Source: Mycobacterium paraffinicum
Lineage (GTDB): Bacteria; Actinomycetota; Actinomycetes; Mycobacteriales; Mycobacteriaceae
NCBI RefSeq assembly: GCF_001907675.1
Contig: NZ_MPNT01000012.1
Span: 117,028-181,027 of the forward strand
Length of the DNA stretch: 64,000 bases
Direction: 5' to 3'
The position numbers were made by a program, and so were the translations under genes. Shown here one piece after another: positions 17,263-26,183 of the stretch. How positions within the stretch are numbered: the stretch's first letter is position 1; each line of letters opens with the position of its first letter. The notes below the pieces were generated by a model that saw nothing but the letters and a program-made list of their open reading frames with translations, was not told where the DNA came from and made no database searches.

Positions 17263-18461
17263 CAACGAGTTTGAGCCCTTTGAGCAGGGCCGGCTTCACT
17301 GCCGCGCTGCGCGCCGCGCTGCGGCCCGGAATGACGGTTGCCCTCGGCGACGGAGTTGGCGCGCTGGGCTGCCTCGACGACGGCGGGTCGGTTGGCGCGG
17401 CGCTGAGCGCCGCGGCCAGGGAGGTCGGTTCGGTGCGGCTGGTACTGGGCTGGCTGCCCGCCCCGATCGACGGCCTGGACGCAGACGCGTTCGCCGAAGT
17501 GGTTGCGTTGATGCCCGGTTGGGGCGTGCGCGACGTATTGCGCAGCTCGAAGGTGCGATTCCTGCCGACGCGGCTGGCCGCGATTCCCGCGCTGCTGGCT
17601 GACGTGTTGCGGCCTCAGGTGCTGCTCACCCGGCTGGTACGAAGAGATGGCTTGCTGCAGTTCGGCCCCGAGGTGTCCTGGCAACGCGCGGTAATGGATA
17701 ACGGCGCAAGGACTCTCGCGGTCATCGACACCTCGGCTCCCGCGGCGGATGCCGGGCCTGCACTCGATCCGTCGACTGTCGAGGTGATCGGCACGGTCGC
17801 AACCGGACCGCTGCGAGTACCGCAGCGCGACCCCGAGCCGATACACGACGAGCTCGCGGACGCAGTACTGAAGTTGCTCCCCGAAGATGCCCGGATCCAG
17901 TACGGGCCAGGCCAGCTCGGCACCGCACTGCTACGCCGGGCACAGGTGCCGTTGCATATCGACACCGGGTTACTCACCGACGCCGTCGTCGACCTCGACA
18001 AGCGCGGCCTGCTGGCGGGTACACCCTCCGCGACGTATCTCCTGGGCAGCGACGTGCTCTACGACTGGGCCGATGGACGCCGGATCCTGAGCGGACTCGA
18101 CTACACCCACGACCTCACCCGGCTGTCGCGCGGGTCACCGCTGGTCGCAGTGAACACCGCCATCGAGATCGACCTATACGGGCAGATCAACGTCGAAGGC
18201 TTGGGCGACAAGGTAATCGGTGGCATCGGCGGCCACCCCGACTATTGCGCCGCCGCGAGGATGAGCCGCGGCGGTCTGTCGATCATCGCCGTTCCGACTC
18301 AGCTGAACGGACGCTCACCGCTCGTCGAGCAGCTCAGCCGTCCCGCCTCCACGCCCGCCCATGACGTGGACGTAATCGTTACCGAGTCCGGATACGTCGA
18401 CCTGCGCGCAGCAGACTGGTCGCAACGCCGGCAACTCATCACCGAATTGTTCTCGAAGTGA
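17259..18461 (+). CDS. Acetyl-CoA hydrolase/CoA-transferase family protein
   Basis: The protein has 400 residues from ATG 17259, which overlaps the FadE stop by 4 bp. The C-terminal half has the acetyl-CoA hydrolase/transferase signature: VNTAIEIDLYGQINVEG, then GGIGGHPDYCAAARMSRGG. Family members move CoA between acyl groups through a glutamyl-CoA thioester. The N-terminal half is less typical. In this operon (P450, ligase, FadE, SDR) it could recycle CoA from, or onto, an intermediate. The donor and acceptor are unknown. Confidence 0.8.
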   Translation: MTTSLSPLSRAGFTAALRAALRPGMTVALGDGVGALGCLDDGGSVGAALSAAAREVGSVRLVLGWLPAPIDGLDADAFAEVVALMPGWGVRDVLRSSKVRFLPTRLAAIPALLADVLRPQVLLTRLVRRDGLLQFGPEVSWQRAVMDNGARTLAVIDTSAPAADAGPALDPSTVEVIGTVATGPLRVPQRDPEPIHDELADAVLKLLPEDARIQYGPGQLGTALLRRAQVPLHIDTGLLTDAVVDLDKRGLLAGTPSATYLLGSDVLYDWADGRRILSGLDYTHDLTRLSRGSPLVAVNTAIEIDLYGQINVEGLGDKVIGGIGGHPDYCAAARMSRGGLSIIAVPTQLNGRSPLVEQLSRPASTPAHDVDVIVTESGYVDLRAADWSQRRQLITELFSK

Positions 18462-18475
18462 AGGGGCTAACGAGC

Positions 18476-19387
18476 ATGCCTGAAGGTCCACTGACCGGCA
18501 AGGTCGTTTTGGTGACGGGCGGCGGCCGGGGAATCGGCCGAGCCCACTGCCTCGAGTTGGCCAAGCAGGGTGCGGCCGTCGTGGTGAACGATCCAGGTGT
18601 CGGCAGGGATGGCTCACGCAGTGACGAGGAAGGTCCCGCGGCGGACGTCGTGGCCGAGATCGAGGCGTCCGGCGGCAAGGCCGTCGCGCACACGGGTTCG
18701 GTGTCGGCGTGGGACGACGTCGCCGACATGATCTCCACCGCCATCGACACTTTCGGTTGCCTGACTGGAGTGGTGAACAACGCGGGCATCCTGCGGGATT
18801 CCATGGTGGCCGCCTCCAGCGAGGCCGATTGGGACGCCGTCATCGCCGTACATCTCAAAGGTACCTTCGCGGTCACCCGACATGCCTGCGAGTACTGGCG
18901 CGCTCAGTTCAAGGCAGGCAACCCGATTGACGCGCACGTCGTCAATACGGTGTCCGGCGCGGGCTTGTGGGGCAATGTCGGGCAGAGCGCTTACGGCGCG
19001 GCCAAGGCCGCGATCGCCAACCTGACGCTCGTCACCGCGATGGAGGCACAGCGTTACGGTGTTGCAGTCAATGCGATCTCGCCACTGGCGATGTCGCGAA
19101 TGACCGCCGATGTCTTCGGCGCCCGGGCTGACGATCCCGCGCTGGATCCCGCCCGCAGCTCCGCTGTGGTGGCCTGGCTGCAATCTGCGCAGTCGTCGTG
19201 GCTCACCGGGCAGATCCTGCGTATCAACGGCGACAAGCTGACCCGCATCGAGGGCTTTACCGAGGCTCCTGGCGCCTACCACGCCAAAGACGGTTCCTCC
19301 CTAGGCTTTTCGGAGATCGGACAGGCCGTCAGCTGGCTCTACGGCACTTCGCCCCGCGGGCTGGCCGGGCCGCTGCCGACGGCCTGA
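18476..19387 (+). CDS. SDR-family dehydrogenase (17-beta-HSD4/MFE-2 N-domain-like)
   Basis: ATG 18476 is 14 nt after the previous stop with AAGGGG upstream; GTG 18458, overlapping the stop as GTGA, is an alternative. From the ATG there are 303 residues. The NAD-binding motif VTGGGRGIGRAH and the active site with SGAGLWGNVGQSAYGAAKAA (Tyr and Lys of YxxxK) are intact. The long N-terminal insert NDPGVGRDGSRSDEE is typical of the peroxisomal multifunctional enzyme type 2 group, which oxidises 3-hydroxyacyl-CoA. It ends the operon that begins with the thiolase-like gene, and is convergent with the next gene. Confidence 0.9.
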   Translation: MPEGPLTGKVVLVTGGGRGIGRAHCLELAKQGAAVVVNDPGVGRDGSRSDEEGPAADVVAEIEASGGKAVAHTGSVSAWDDVADMISTAIDTFGCLTGVVNNAGILRDSMVAASSEADWDAVIAVHLKGTFAVTRHACEYWRAQFKAGNPIDAHVVNTVSGAGLWGNVGQSAYGAAKAAIANLTLVTAMEAQRYGVAVNAISPLAMSRMTADVFGARADDPALDPARSSAVVAWLQSAQSSWLTGQILRINGDKLTRIEGFTEAPGAYHAKDGSSLGFSEIGQAVSWLYGTSPRGLAGPLPTA

Positions 19388-19395
19388 GTTCGTTA

Positions 19396-20184
19396 CTAGG
19401 GCGCGCCACCGTCGGCGTAGATGGTCTGGCCGGTGACGAACGCGCAGATGTCCGACAGCAGGAACGCGATCAGTGCGCCGATCTCATCAGGCTGTCCGGG
19501 GCGCCCGAGCGCGGCGTCGAACCCGAAATCCTCCACCAGTGCCCGCTCGAGGGCCTCGTCGTAGGGATAGCCCTTGCTTTCGGCGACGTATCCCCGGATG
19601 GCATGCAGCGCATCGGTTTCCACGGCACCGGGGGCTACGCTGTTCGCCCGGATGCCCGATTTGCCATGGGTGCGCGCGATGCCGCGGGTGAAGGTGGCAA
19701 CGGCCGCCTTGAGGCTGGCGTAGGGCAGCCGGGGCTCGTGCGGCGAGCGCGCCGAGTACGCGGCGGTGGTCACGATCGCGCCTCCGTTGACCGCGAGGTG
19801 CGGCAGTGCCGCCTGCACGCTGCGGACGGTGGCCAGCAAGACGTCGTGAAACGCGGTGTCCCAGGCGTCGTCGTCGGCGTCGATCGGCATCATTCCGGCG
19901 GTGCCCATTGTGACCGCGATGCCGTCGAGCCTGCCGAGAAGCCGCACTGCCTCGTCGACCGCGGCCACTGCCGCTCCGGGCTGACTCACGTCGAAGACCA
20001 GGTCATGCGCCGAGGCCGCACCCGCTGCGGCGACTTCTTCCGCGGCGTTCTTTCCCCGCTGTGGGTCGCGCCCGACCACGACGACCGACGCACCCTCGCG
20101 AGCCAGCGCCCGTGCTGCCGCCAGTCCCATACCCGCCGTCCCGCCGACGACGACATAACCCTTGCCGCGCACTCCCAGGTCCAA
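19396..20184 (-). CDS. SDR-family oxidoreductase
   Basis: The protein has 262 residues from a TTG start at 20184, 3 nt after the VOC gene stop, with AAAGGGG upstream. The Rossmann motif GGTAGMG, the TTAAYS serine and the LPYASLKAAV site (Tyr/Lys of YxxxK) are present, and the end FVTGQTIYADGG is typical. It is the last gene of a four-gene operon ALDH / CoA-transferase / VOC / SDR on the minus strand and is convergent, 8 bp apart, with another SDR. Substrate unknown. Confidence 0.88.
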   Translation of the reverse strand: MDLGVRGKGYVVVGGTAGMGLAAARALAREGASVVVVGRDPQRGKNAAEEVAAAGAASAHDLVFDVSQPGAAVAAVDEAVRLLGRLDGIAVTMGTAGMMPIDADDDAWDTAFHDVLLATVRSVQAALPHLAVNGGAIVTTAAYSARSPHEPRLPYASLKAAVATFTRGIARTHGKSGIRANSVAPGAVETDALHAIRGYVAESKGYPYDEALERALVEDFGFDAALGRPGQPDEIGALIAFLLSDICAFVTGQTIYADGGAP

Positions 20185-20187
20185 CGC

Positions 20188-21147
20188 TCAACCCCTTTCC
20201 ACGGCCGGACTGAAGTACTTCAGCGGCCGCTCGACGAATTCGAATACCACTCCGTCGGGCGAACGCAGGAAGGAGATATACAGCCCCTCGATCTTCGTCC
20301 CCGGCAACGGGCACCACACCGGATCACCCATGGCCTCAACGAAATTCGGGACCAACGCCATTGCCGCCTCGGTGTTTTCCACCCGCAGCGCGCAGCGGTA
20401 CAGCCCTTGATGGTTGCCGCCCCACGGCACCGGGTCCGCGCCACGGGTGTCGGGATGTTCAACAATGGTGAGGCTGAACTGATGGGCGTCCTCAGGAAGC
20501 GCGTAGCGCGCCACCGCGCATTTGACGGCATCGGGTGACCCGCCAGGCGTGAGTTGGTCGCCGGCCACCTCGACTTGAATCGGCGCCTGCACCTGAGTGA
20601 AACCGATCGCGGCAAGGAACTCTCCGGTGGCCACTGCGTCGATGGCGGCGATGCGGATTCCGGCGAACACCGCCCCCGGCTTATCGCTCGGGGCTTCGGT
20701 GAGCTCGATGACCGCTCCGTCGGGGTCGACCGCGAGAACCGATTTAGAGCCGGAGATCAGGCCGTCGACCGGCCCGCCCACGGTGATGCCGGCCTCACGC
20801 AACGCTATGACGGTTGCATCGAGATCGGCCACTGTCAGCAGCGTCGACCGGATGCCGGGACGAGTCGGGTCACTGTTCGGGTCGGCTTTCAGCGCCGGAT
20901 TGTGAAACTCGATGGCCTCCAAAGCGCAGCCGGCGCGGCCGCCTCGCGAATCGTAGAGAAACGATGTCTCACAGAACGTTTCGTCGCCGTTGATGCCGAG
21001 GATGCTGCCGTCGGTCGGAACTTTGGGATCGGTGCGCATTCGCGCCGACAGTCCAAGCTGCTCGACGTAGAGCCCCTCGGTGGCGTCCAGCGATTCACAG
21101 TTGAGATTGACGTGCAGGAAGCGCCGCGCAAGTTCCTCCGAACCCAC
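20188..21147 (-). CDS. Two-domain VOC (glyoxalase/extradiol dioxygenase fold) protein
   Basis: A GTG start at 21147, which shares one base with the preceding stop, gives 319 residues. Two vicinal-oxygen-chelate repeats are seen: residues about 8-145 (FLHVNLNCESLDATEGLYVEQL at the start) and about 165-310 (IRIAAIDAVATGEFLAAIGF). The first begins with His12, a plausible metal ligand; a glutamate near the end (FEFVE) is another. VOC proteins include dioxygenases, epimerases and lyases. Lying in a catabolic operon, a metal-dependent lyase or epimerase acting on a CoA ester is possible but not shown. Confidence 0.75.
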   Translation of the reverse strand: MGSEELARRFLHVNLNCESLDATEGLYVEQLGLSARMRTDPKVPTDGSILGINGDETFCETSFLYDSRGGRAGCALEAIEFHNPALKADPNSDPTRPGIRSTLLTVADLDATVIALREAGITVGGPVDGLISGSKSVLAVDPDGAVIELTEAPSDKPGAVFAGIRIAAIDAVATGEFLAAIGFTQVQAPIQVEVAGDQLTPGGSPDAVKCAVARYALPEDAHQFSLTIVEHPDTRGADPVPWGGNHQGLYRCALRVENTEAAMALVPNFVEAMGDPVWCPLPGTKIEGLYISFLRSPDGVVFEFVERPLKYFSPAVERG

Positions 21148-22358
21148 TACAGCACAACCGAATTGATTTTGAATTCGATGATTTCTTCCTCACTGAAGCC
21201 GAGCTCAGCAAGTAGCGCATCGGTGTGCTCACCGTGGCCCGGCGCACACGTCAGGTCCAGCGGAGCCTCGTCGAACTGCACGGGGCTGGCCGCCAGCGCG
21301 AACTCGTTGTCGTTCGCATCGGTGACTTTGGGCAAATACCCGTTGGCGATCACCTGCGGGTCGCTGTGCACCTCGTGAGCGGTGTGCATGACGTCCCACA
21401 CCCCGTCGAAACCAGCAAATGCCTTCTCCCAGTGGGAGAGATCTTCGGACTCGAACGCGCTGCGCAACTCGCCGATGCACTCCTGACGGTTGCCGAACCG
21501 CACGACCGCGTTGGCGAACCGTTCGTCCTCGATCAGATCGGTGCGGCCCAGCCGGGTGCAGAAGTCCGCCCAGAATCGGTCGGCCTGCAGCAGCACGAAG
21601 GCGATGAACCGGTTGTCGCGGGTCTTGTAGATGCTGGCCACCGGGTTGGGCATCTCGTCGAGGTTGAACTTCGGGATGTCCTGACCGGTGACGCCTGATC
21701 CGACGATGTCCGGACCCAACTGCCAGATCGCGGCGTTGAGCAGCGACACGTCGACCACCGACGGTTCGCCGGTGCGCTCGCGCTTCACCAGGGCCGCGGC
21801 GATTCCGCCCGCGATCGCCAGCCCGCCATAGGAGTCGCCGAATGCCGGTCGCTGAATCGGCGGGTAGGTGCCGTCGCCGGCCGAATAGGCATCGCCGACG
21901 CCGCCGCGCGCCCAGTAGGCGGCCAGGTCGAAGCCGCCCTGCGAGGCGAGGTCGCCACGGGTGCCGTAGCCGTGGCCGCGGGCATAGATGATCTTGGGGT
22001 TGCGCGCCCGTACCTGCTCGACGTCGATGCCCATCCGCTGGCGCGAATCCGGCAGCAGATTCGTGACAAAGACGTCGGCGGTTTCGAGCAGCTTCATCAG
22101 CAGCTCGAGCCCGTCCGGGGTCGAGGTGTCCAGCCCAATGCTGCGCTTGCCGCGGTTCGGTTGCTCGATGAAGTGATTCACTCCCCCTGCGCCGGTGACG
22201 ATCCCGGAGCTGATCAGGCCACGCTGCGGGTCACCGGTCTCGGGGTGCTCGATTTTGATGACGTCGGCACCCCAATCGGCGAGCACGGCGCCGGCGGCCG
22301 GAACGAATGTCCACGCCGCCAGCTCAACGACGCGTATTCCGCTGAGGATGTCGCTCAC
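21147..22358 (-). CDS. CaiB/BaiF (family III) CoA-transferase
   Basis: The protein has 403 residues. The family III fold is clear: VVELAAWTFVPAAGAVLADW, DVIKIEHPETGDP, NRGKRSIGLD, and the active-site stretch ending FDLAAYWARGG, where the Asp should form the acyl-enzyme intermediate. The GHGEHTDALLAELGFS C-terminus is typical. It transfers CoA between carboxylates. It overlaps the aldehyde dehydrogenase gene by 4 bp, suggesting that an acid made by that enzyme becomes a CoA ester here. A decayed paralogue is found at 46018-46905. Confidence 0.92.
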   Translation of the reverse strand: MSDILSGIRVVELAAWTFVPAAGAVLADWGADVIKIEHPETGDPQRGLISSGIVTGAGGVNHFIEQPNRGKRSIGLDTSTPDGLELLMKLLETADVFVTNLLPDSRQRMGIDVEQVRARNPKIIYARGHGYGTRGDLASQGGFDLAAYWARGGVGDAYSAGDGTYPPIQRPAFGDSYGGLAIAGGIAAALVKRERTGEPSVVDVSLLNAAIWQLGPDIVGSGVTGQDIPKFNLDEMPNPVASIYKTRDNRFIAFVLLQADRFWADFCTRLGRTDLIEDERFANAVVRFGNRQECIGELRSAFESEDLSHWEKAFAGFDGVWDVMHTAHEVHSDPQVIANGYLPKVTDANDNEFALAASPVQFDEAPLDLTCAPGHGEHTDALLAELGFSEEEIIEFKINSVVL

Positions 22359-23848
22359 AGGGGGTATCCGATCGTCTTGGTCTGTAAATGCTGCTCGAAG
22401 CCCTCGATACCGTTCTGCCTGCCGATACCGCTCATCTTGTAGCCGCCGAAGGGGGCGTCGGCGCCGTAGTACATGCCGCTGTTGATCATCAGTGAGCCAG
22501 TGCGGATGCGGCGGGCGACGGCCATGGCGCGCTCGTCGGAGCCCATGATGCCGCCGGCCAGGCCGTAGGCGGAGTTGTTGGCCAACTCGACGGCGCCGTC
22601 GTCACCCCCGTCGTACGGCGTGATGGACAGCACCGGCCCGAACACTTCCTCCTGGAAGATCGTGTGGTCCGGTGCGACGTCGGCAACGACGGTCGGTGCC
22701 ACGAAGTATCCGCGGTCCAGGCCGTCGGGGACTCCGCCGCCCGTGGTGACGCGGCCTCCGTCACGCTTGGCTATCTCGATGTAGTTCAGCACCCGGGCCT
22801 GTTGCTTGGCCGAGACCAGCGGCCCGCAGAAGGTATTCGGATCCGCAGGGTCGCCGACGGTCAGGGAGCCGAATGTCGCGGAGGCGACCTCGACGGCCTG
22901 GTCGTAATGGGAACGCGGGACGAGCATCCGAGTGGCCAGCGCACACCCCTGCCCGGAATGCATCAGTGCGCCGATACAGCCGGGCAGCGCGGTGCCCATG
23001 TCGGCATCATCGAGCACCAGGTACACCGACTTGCCGCCGAGCTCGAGCATGTTGCGCTTCATGGTGTCGGCCGAGAGCCGCTGGATGAGTTTGCCGACAG
23101 CTGTTGATCCGGTGAAGGAGACCATGTCAATCCGCGGGTCGGTGGCGAGCACCTGGGCGATGTCGTTGTCCGACGCCGGGACGATGTTGACGACACCGGC
23201 CGGGATGTCAGTCTTCTCGGCGATGATCCGGCCCCACCGCAGGGCGCTCCACGGCGTCTCCATGGCCGGCTTGAGCACCATCGTGTTGCCGGTGGCCAGG
23301 ATCTGGCCCACCTTGTTGCTGATGATCTCGAACGGGAAATTCCACGGCGTGATGGCGCCGACGACACCCATCGGTTCCTTGACCACGACGCGGTTGTACG
23401 GCACGCCCATCTTCGCGTCCTGATCGAGCATCCGCTCCCACTGGAAGGTCGAGATCAGCTGGGCCGGCCACCGGATGGCGTCGGCCAGCGGCCATCCCAT
23501 CTGTGCGATGTGGGTCATCCCCACCGTCGCACCGACCTCGGCGATCAGCTCGGCGCGGATGTCTTCGGCTTCCTCCTGCAGCGCGTCGTGCAACTGCATC
23601 AGGCAGCGTTGACGGAACTCGTGGTTGGTGGACCAGTCGGTGGAGTCGAAGGCACGCCGGGCAGCGGCGATGGCCTCCTCCATGTCTTCGGCGCTGGCGT
23701 CGGTGGCGAGCCCGAGCACTTCCTCGTTAGTCGGGTTGATGTTGTCGACGGTCTTACCGGTCGACGAATCCCGCAGCCGGCCGTCGATAAAAAGCCTGGC
23801 CTCGGGATTGAACTTGACAGTTGTAGCGGCGACCGGTGAAGCCGTCAT
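22355..23848 (-). CDS. NAD(P)-dependent aldehyde dehydrogenase
   Basis: ATG 23848 with AGGGAG 5 nt upstream gives 497 residues. Catalytic residues are at the classical positions: Glu269 in MLELGGKS and Cys302 in SGQGCALATR, and the cofactor-binding ITPWNFPFEI and FTGSTAVGK segments are present. It oxidises an aldehyde to the acid. It is the first gene of an operon with a CoA-transferase, a VOC protein and an SDR, and is divergent from a pair of FadE genes with a shared motif between them. Confidence 0.95.
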   Translation of the reverse strand: MTASPVAATTVKFNPEARLFIDGRLRDSSTGKTVDNINPTNEEVLGLATDASAEDMEEAIAAARRAFDSTDWSTNHEFRQRCLMQLHDALQEEAEDIRAELIAEVGATVGMTHIAQMGWPLADAIRWPAQLISTFQWERMLDQDAKMGVPYNRVVVKEPMGVVGAITPWNFPFEIISNKVGQILATGNTMVLKPAMETPWSALRWGRIIAEKTDIPAGVVNIVPASDNDIAQVLATDPRIDMVSFTGSTAVGKLIQRLSADTMKRNMLELGGKSVYLVLDDADMGTALPGCIGALMHSGQGCALATRMLVPRSHYDQAVEVASATFGSLTVGDPADPNTFCGPLVSAKQQARVLNYIEIAKRDGGRVTTGGGVPDGLDRGYFVAPTVVADVAPDHTIFQEEVFGPVLSITPYDGGDDGAVELANNSAYGLAGGIMGSDERAMAVARRIRTGSLMINSGMYYGADAPFGGYKMSGIGRQNGIEGFEQHLQTKTIGYPL

Positions 23849-23900
23849 TGGCACTCCCTCTCGCAGAGTTGTCGACGTGGAGCTAGTGTACCTTGTTATA

Positions 23901-23912
23901 GATAACTGTTTA
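23901..23912 (-). promoter_or_regulatory. Cluster motif, site C (TAAACAGTTATC)
   Basis: Minus-strand TAAACAGTTATC differs by one base from TAAATAGTTATC at 59926. It is almost exactly midway between the two divergent starts (53 and 52 nt away). Confidence 0.55.
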
Positions 23913-23963
23913 GCGGATTCAGCTCCGGCTGGCGAGACGCGAGAACCAACGGAAGGGCAGCAG

Positions 23964-25169
23964 TTGTCCGTCCCTGTCACTAGCGCCCTGCATAGCGGTC
24001 GCCACCTCGAATACCTGTCCAGCGTCGCGGCCTACCGCGAGGACTTCCGACATTACCTGCGTGATTTGAAGACAGCCGACGAGTGGCGCGTGGCCGCGTT
24101 CACCAGCGCCGAGGACGGACTTGCGCACGACGCCACGGTGATGGCCACTCTGAACGCGGACGGCTGGAACCGGTACGGCTGGCCGGAGGCCGCGGGTGGA
24201 TTGGGCGGCAACGAGATTCACCGTGCCGTGTACTACGAGGAACTCGGCCACGCGATGCTGCCCATTCCGGCCCAACACTGGACGCTGGAGACGCTCGGCC
24301 CCGCCCTGTTGAAGTTCGCCCCCGGTCTGGCCGCGGCGTATCTGCCGGGTTATCTGCGCGGCACCGAGTGGTGGGGCCAAAGTTTCTCAGAACCCGAGTC
24401 GGGCAGCGACCTGGCCAGCCTGCGCACCCGCGCGGTCGACGACGGGGCCGGGGGGTTCGTCGTCAACGGTCAGAAGATCTGGACCAGCCAAGGGCCCACC
24501 GCCACGCGCCTGTTGGCGTTGGTCCGGACCGGGACACCCGAGAGCCGACACCGCGGGCTGACGATGATCATGGTCGACGCCGACGCACCGGGCGTCACCA
24601 TTCGCCCGATCGCGCTGGCCAGCGGACGCCGCGAACTCGCCGAGGTGTTCTTCGACGACGTCCGGGTCGACGGTGAGCGGGTCGTCGGCGACGTCGGCGG
24701 CGGCTGGGCCGTGGCGATGCATCTGATGCAGTACGAACGCGGCATGTACGGCTACGCCGTGCTCAACAAGGTGCTCACCGAATTGGGTCGATTGCGTGAG
24801 CACATGGTGACCGCCGGCGCTACCGACGCGCAACGCCAGCGCTTCGCCAGGGTGTATGTCGACGTGGCGGCCGCCCAGGCACGCACCGCCACCACCGTGC
24901 GCCGATTGGCTGCGGGCGAGGCGGTCGGTGCCGATAGCAGCATCGACAAGCTGCTGTTCGGCCGCGCCGAGAAGGAGGTCAACGACCTCATCCTGGAAAT
25001 CGAGCGAGAGCACCTGATCGCCGGCACGGGCCGTGGCGGCGCGGAACTGGACACCGCGCGGGCCGAGTGGTGGTACTCGCGGGCCGCCACGGTGATGGGT
25101 GGCACCGCCGAAGTGCAGCGCGGCATCATCGCCGACCACCTGCTCGGGCTGCCCAAGGAGAAACGATGA
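23964..25169 (+). CDS. Acyl-CoA dehydrogenase (FadE), catalytic-type subunit
   Basis: TTG 23964, preceded by GGAAGGG at 6 nt, is the best start; there are 401 residues. Typical FadE motifs: WGQSFSEPESGSDLASLRTRA, INGQKIWTSQG-type segment (VNGQKIWTSQGP), and the end VMGGTAEVQRGIIADHLLGLPKEKR. It overlaps the next gene, a degenerate FadE, by 4 bp. In steroid degradation such pairs (ChsE-type) form alpha2beta2 complexes with two rather than four FADs; the same is inferred here. Confidence 0.9.
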   Translation: MSVPVTSALHSGRHLEYLSSVAAYREDFRHYLRDLKTADEWRVAAFTSAEDGLAHDATVMATLNADGWNRYGWPEAAGGLGGNEIHRAVYYEELGHAMLPIPAQHWTLETLGPALLKFAPGLAAAYLPGYLRGTEWWGQSFSEPESGSDLASLRTRAVDDGAGGFVVNGQKIWTSQGPTATRLLALVRTGTPESRHRGLTMIMVDADAPGVTIRPIALASGRRELAEVFFDDVRVDGERVVGDVGGGWAVAMHLMQYERGMYGYAVLNKVLTELGRLREHMVTAGATDAQRQRFARVYVDVAAAQARTATTVRRLAAGEAVGADSSIDKLLFGRAEKEVNDLILEIEREHLIAGTGRGGAELDTARAEWWYSRAATVMGGTAEVQRGIIADHLLGLPKEKR

Positions 25170-26173
25170 GGAACGCGCCGGCGCCCGACGAGTCGTGGCA
25201 GATGGTCGAGGAGGCGGTGTTTCGCCTCTTCGAGGAGCTGGCGGGCAAGAACGCCGGTGAGCACCTGGCAATCGGTGGGCGGCTGGCCGAGTTGGGCTGG
25301 CCGGAGATCGAGGCCGAGTACCCCGTCCAGGCGGGTGAGCTGTTGTTCCGCGCGCAAGGCAGATCACTGGCCCTGACGGACTGCTTGGACCGCATCGTGT
25401 TGGCCGAACTGGCCGCAGTGCTCGACGGTCCCGCGGACCACGTGCTGCTGCCCAACCTGTCCACCGGTTGTGTGGCGGGTTCCGATGCTGACCGGATCTC
25501 AGGCATCGTCCTGGGGCCGCTGGAGGGTCGAATCGTGGTGCCGGTGTCCGGGTCGACGGGCACGGTGTCGGTAGGCGTGGTCGACGCAGCGCGACTCGAC
25601 GGACAGCGGCTGGACACCTTTGATGTGTCGACGCACTGGACCCGGGCGAGCGGATCACTCGACGTCCCGCTAATCGAGGCCTCCACCGAATGGAAGCAAG
25701 CCGTCGCCGCGGCCCATCGGGGTCTGGCCACCGAACTGGTCGAACTGGCCGAGCAGGCGCTGCGCATCGCGGTCGAGCACGTCGGCGTGCGCGTCCAGTT
25801 CGGCGCACCGATCGGGTCATTTCAATCGCCGCGGCATGCACTGGCCGATGCTTCGGCGGTGCTCGCGGGCGCGCGGGCGCTGCTAGGCGAGTCATGGCGA
25901 GACGGCGGCGAACTGTTGGCGCTGGCCGCCAAGGCCGCCGCGGGCCGGGCGCACCGCGCCGTCAGCGACGTGGCACTGCAGGTGTGCGGGGCAATCGGAC
26001 TGACCGCCGAGCACGACCTGCACCGCTATGTCACTCGCGGATTCCAGGTCGACGCGCTCTGCGGGTCGCACGATCAGCTCGAAGGGCTGCTCGCCGAGCG
26101 GCTCTTCGAGGACTCTGACGAGGGCTGGGCACCCGGCCGCGCGCTGCCCGCCGTCGTGACGTGGGCCGAGTAG
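25166..26173 (+). CDS. Acyl-CoA dehydrogenase-like partner subunit
   Basis: The ATG at 25166 overlaps the upstream FadE stop (ATGA); 335 residues. It keeps the FadE C-terminal helical domain (GVRVQFGAPIGSFQSPRHALADASAV, then VCGAIGLTAEHDLHRYVTRGF) but the middle flavin/substrate domain is short and lacks the SEPxAGSD loop. This is the usual shape of the non-catalytic half of heteromeric steroid-type FadEs, which still contributes FAD contacts. Expected to act with the 23964-25169 product. Confidence 0.85.
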   Translation: MRNAPAPDESWQMVEEAVFRLFEELAGKNAGEHLAIGGRLAELGWPEIEAEYPVQAGELLFRAQGRSLALTDCLDRIVLAELAAVLDGPADHVLLPNLSTGCVAGSDADRISGIVLGPLEGRIVVPVSGSTGTVSVGVVDAARLDGQRLDTFDVSTHWTRASGSLDVPLIEASTEWKQAVAAAHRGLATELVELAEQALRIAVEHVGVRVQFGAPIGSFQSPRHALADASAVLAGARALLGESWRDGGELLALAAKAAAGRAHRAVSDVALQVCGAIGLTAEHDLHRYVTRGFQVDALCGSHDQLEGLLAERLFEDSDEGWAPGRALPAVVTWAE

Positions 26174-26183
26174 AAGGAAGCAT

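Noticed and set aside
19198..20538. 446-codon open frame on the plus strand
   Set aside because: Covers parts of three clear genes in other frames; low-complexity Arg/Gly-rich protein.
24387..25895. 502-codon open frame on the minus strand
   Set aside because: Antisense to the two FadE genes, extreme Pro/Arg content, no homology.
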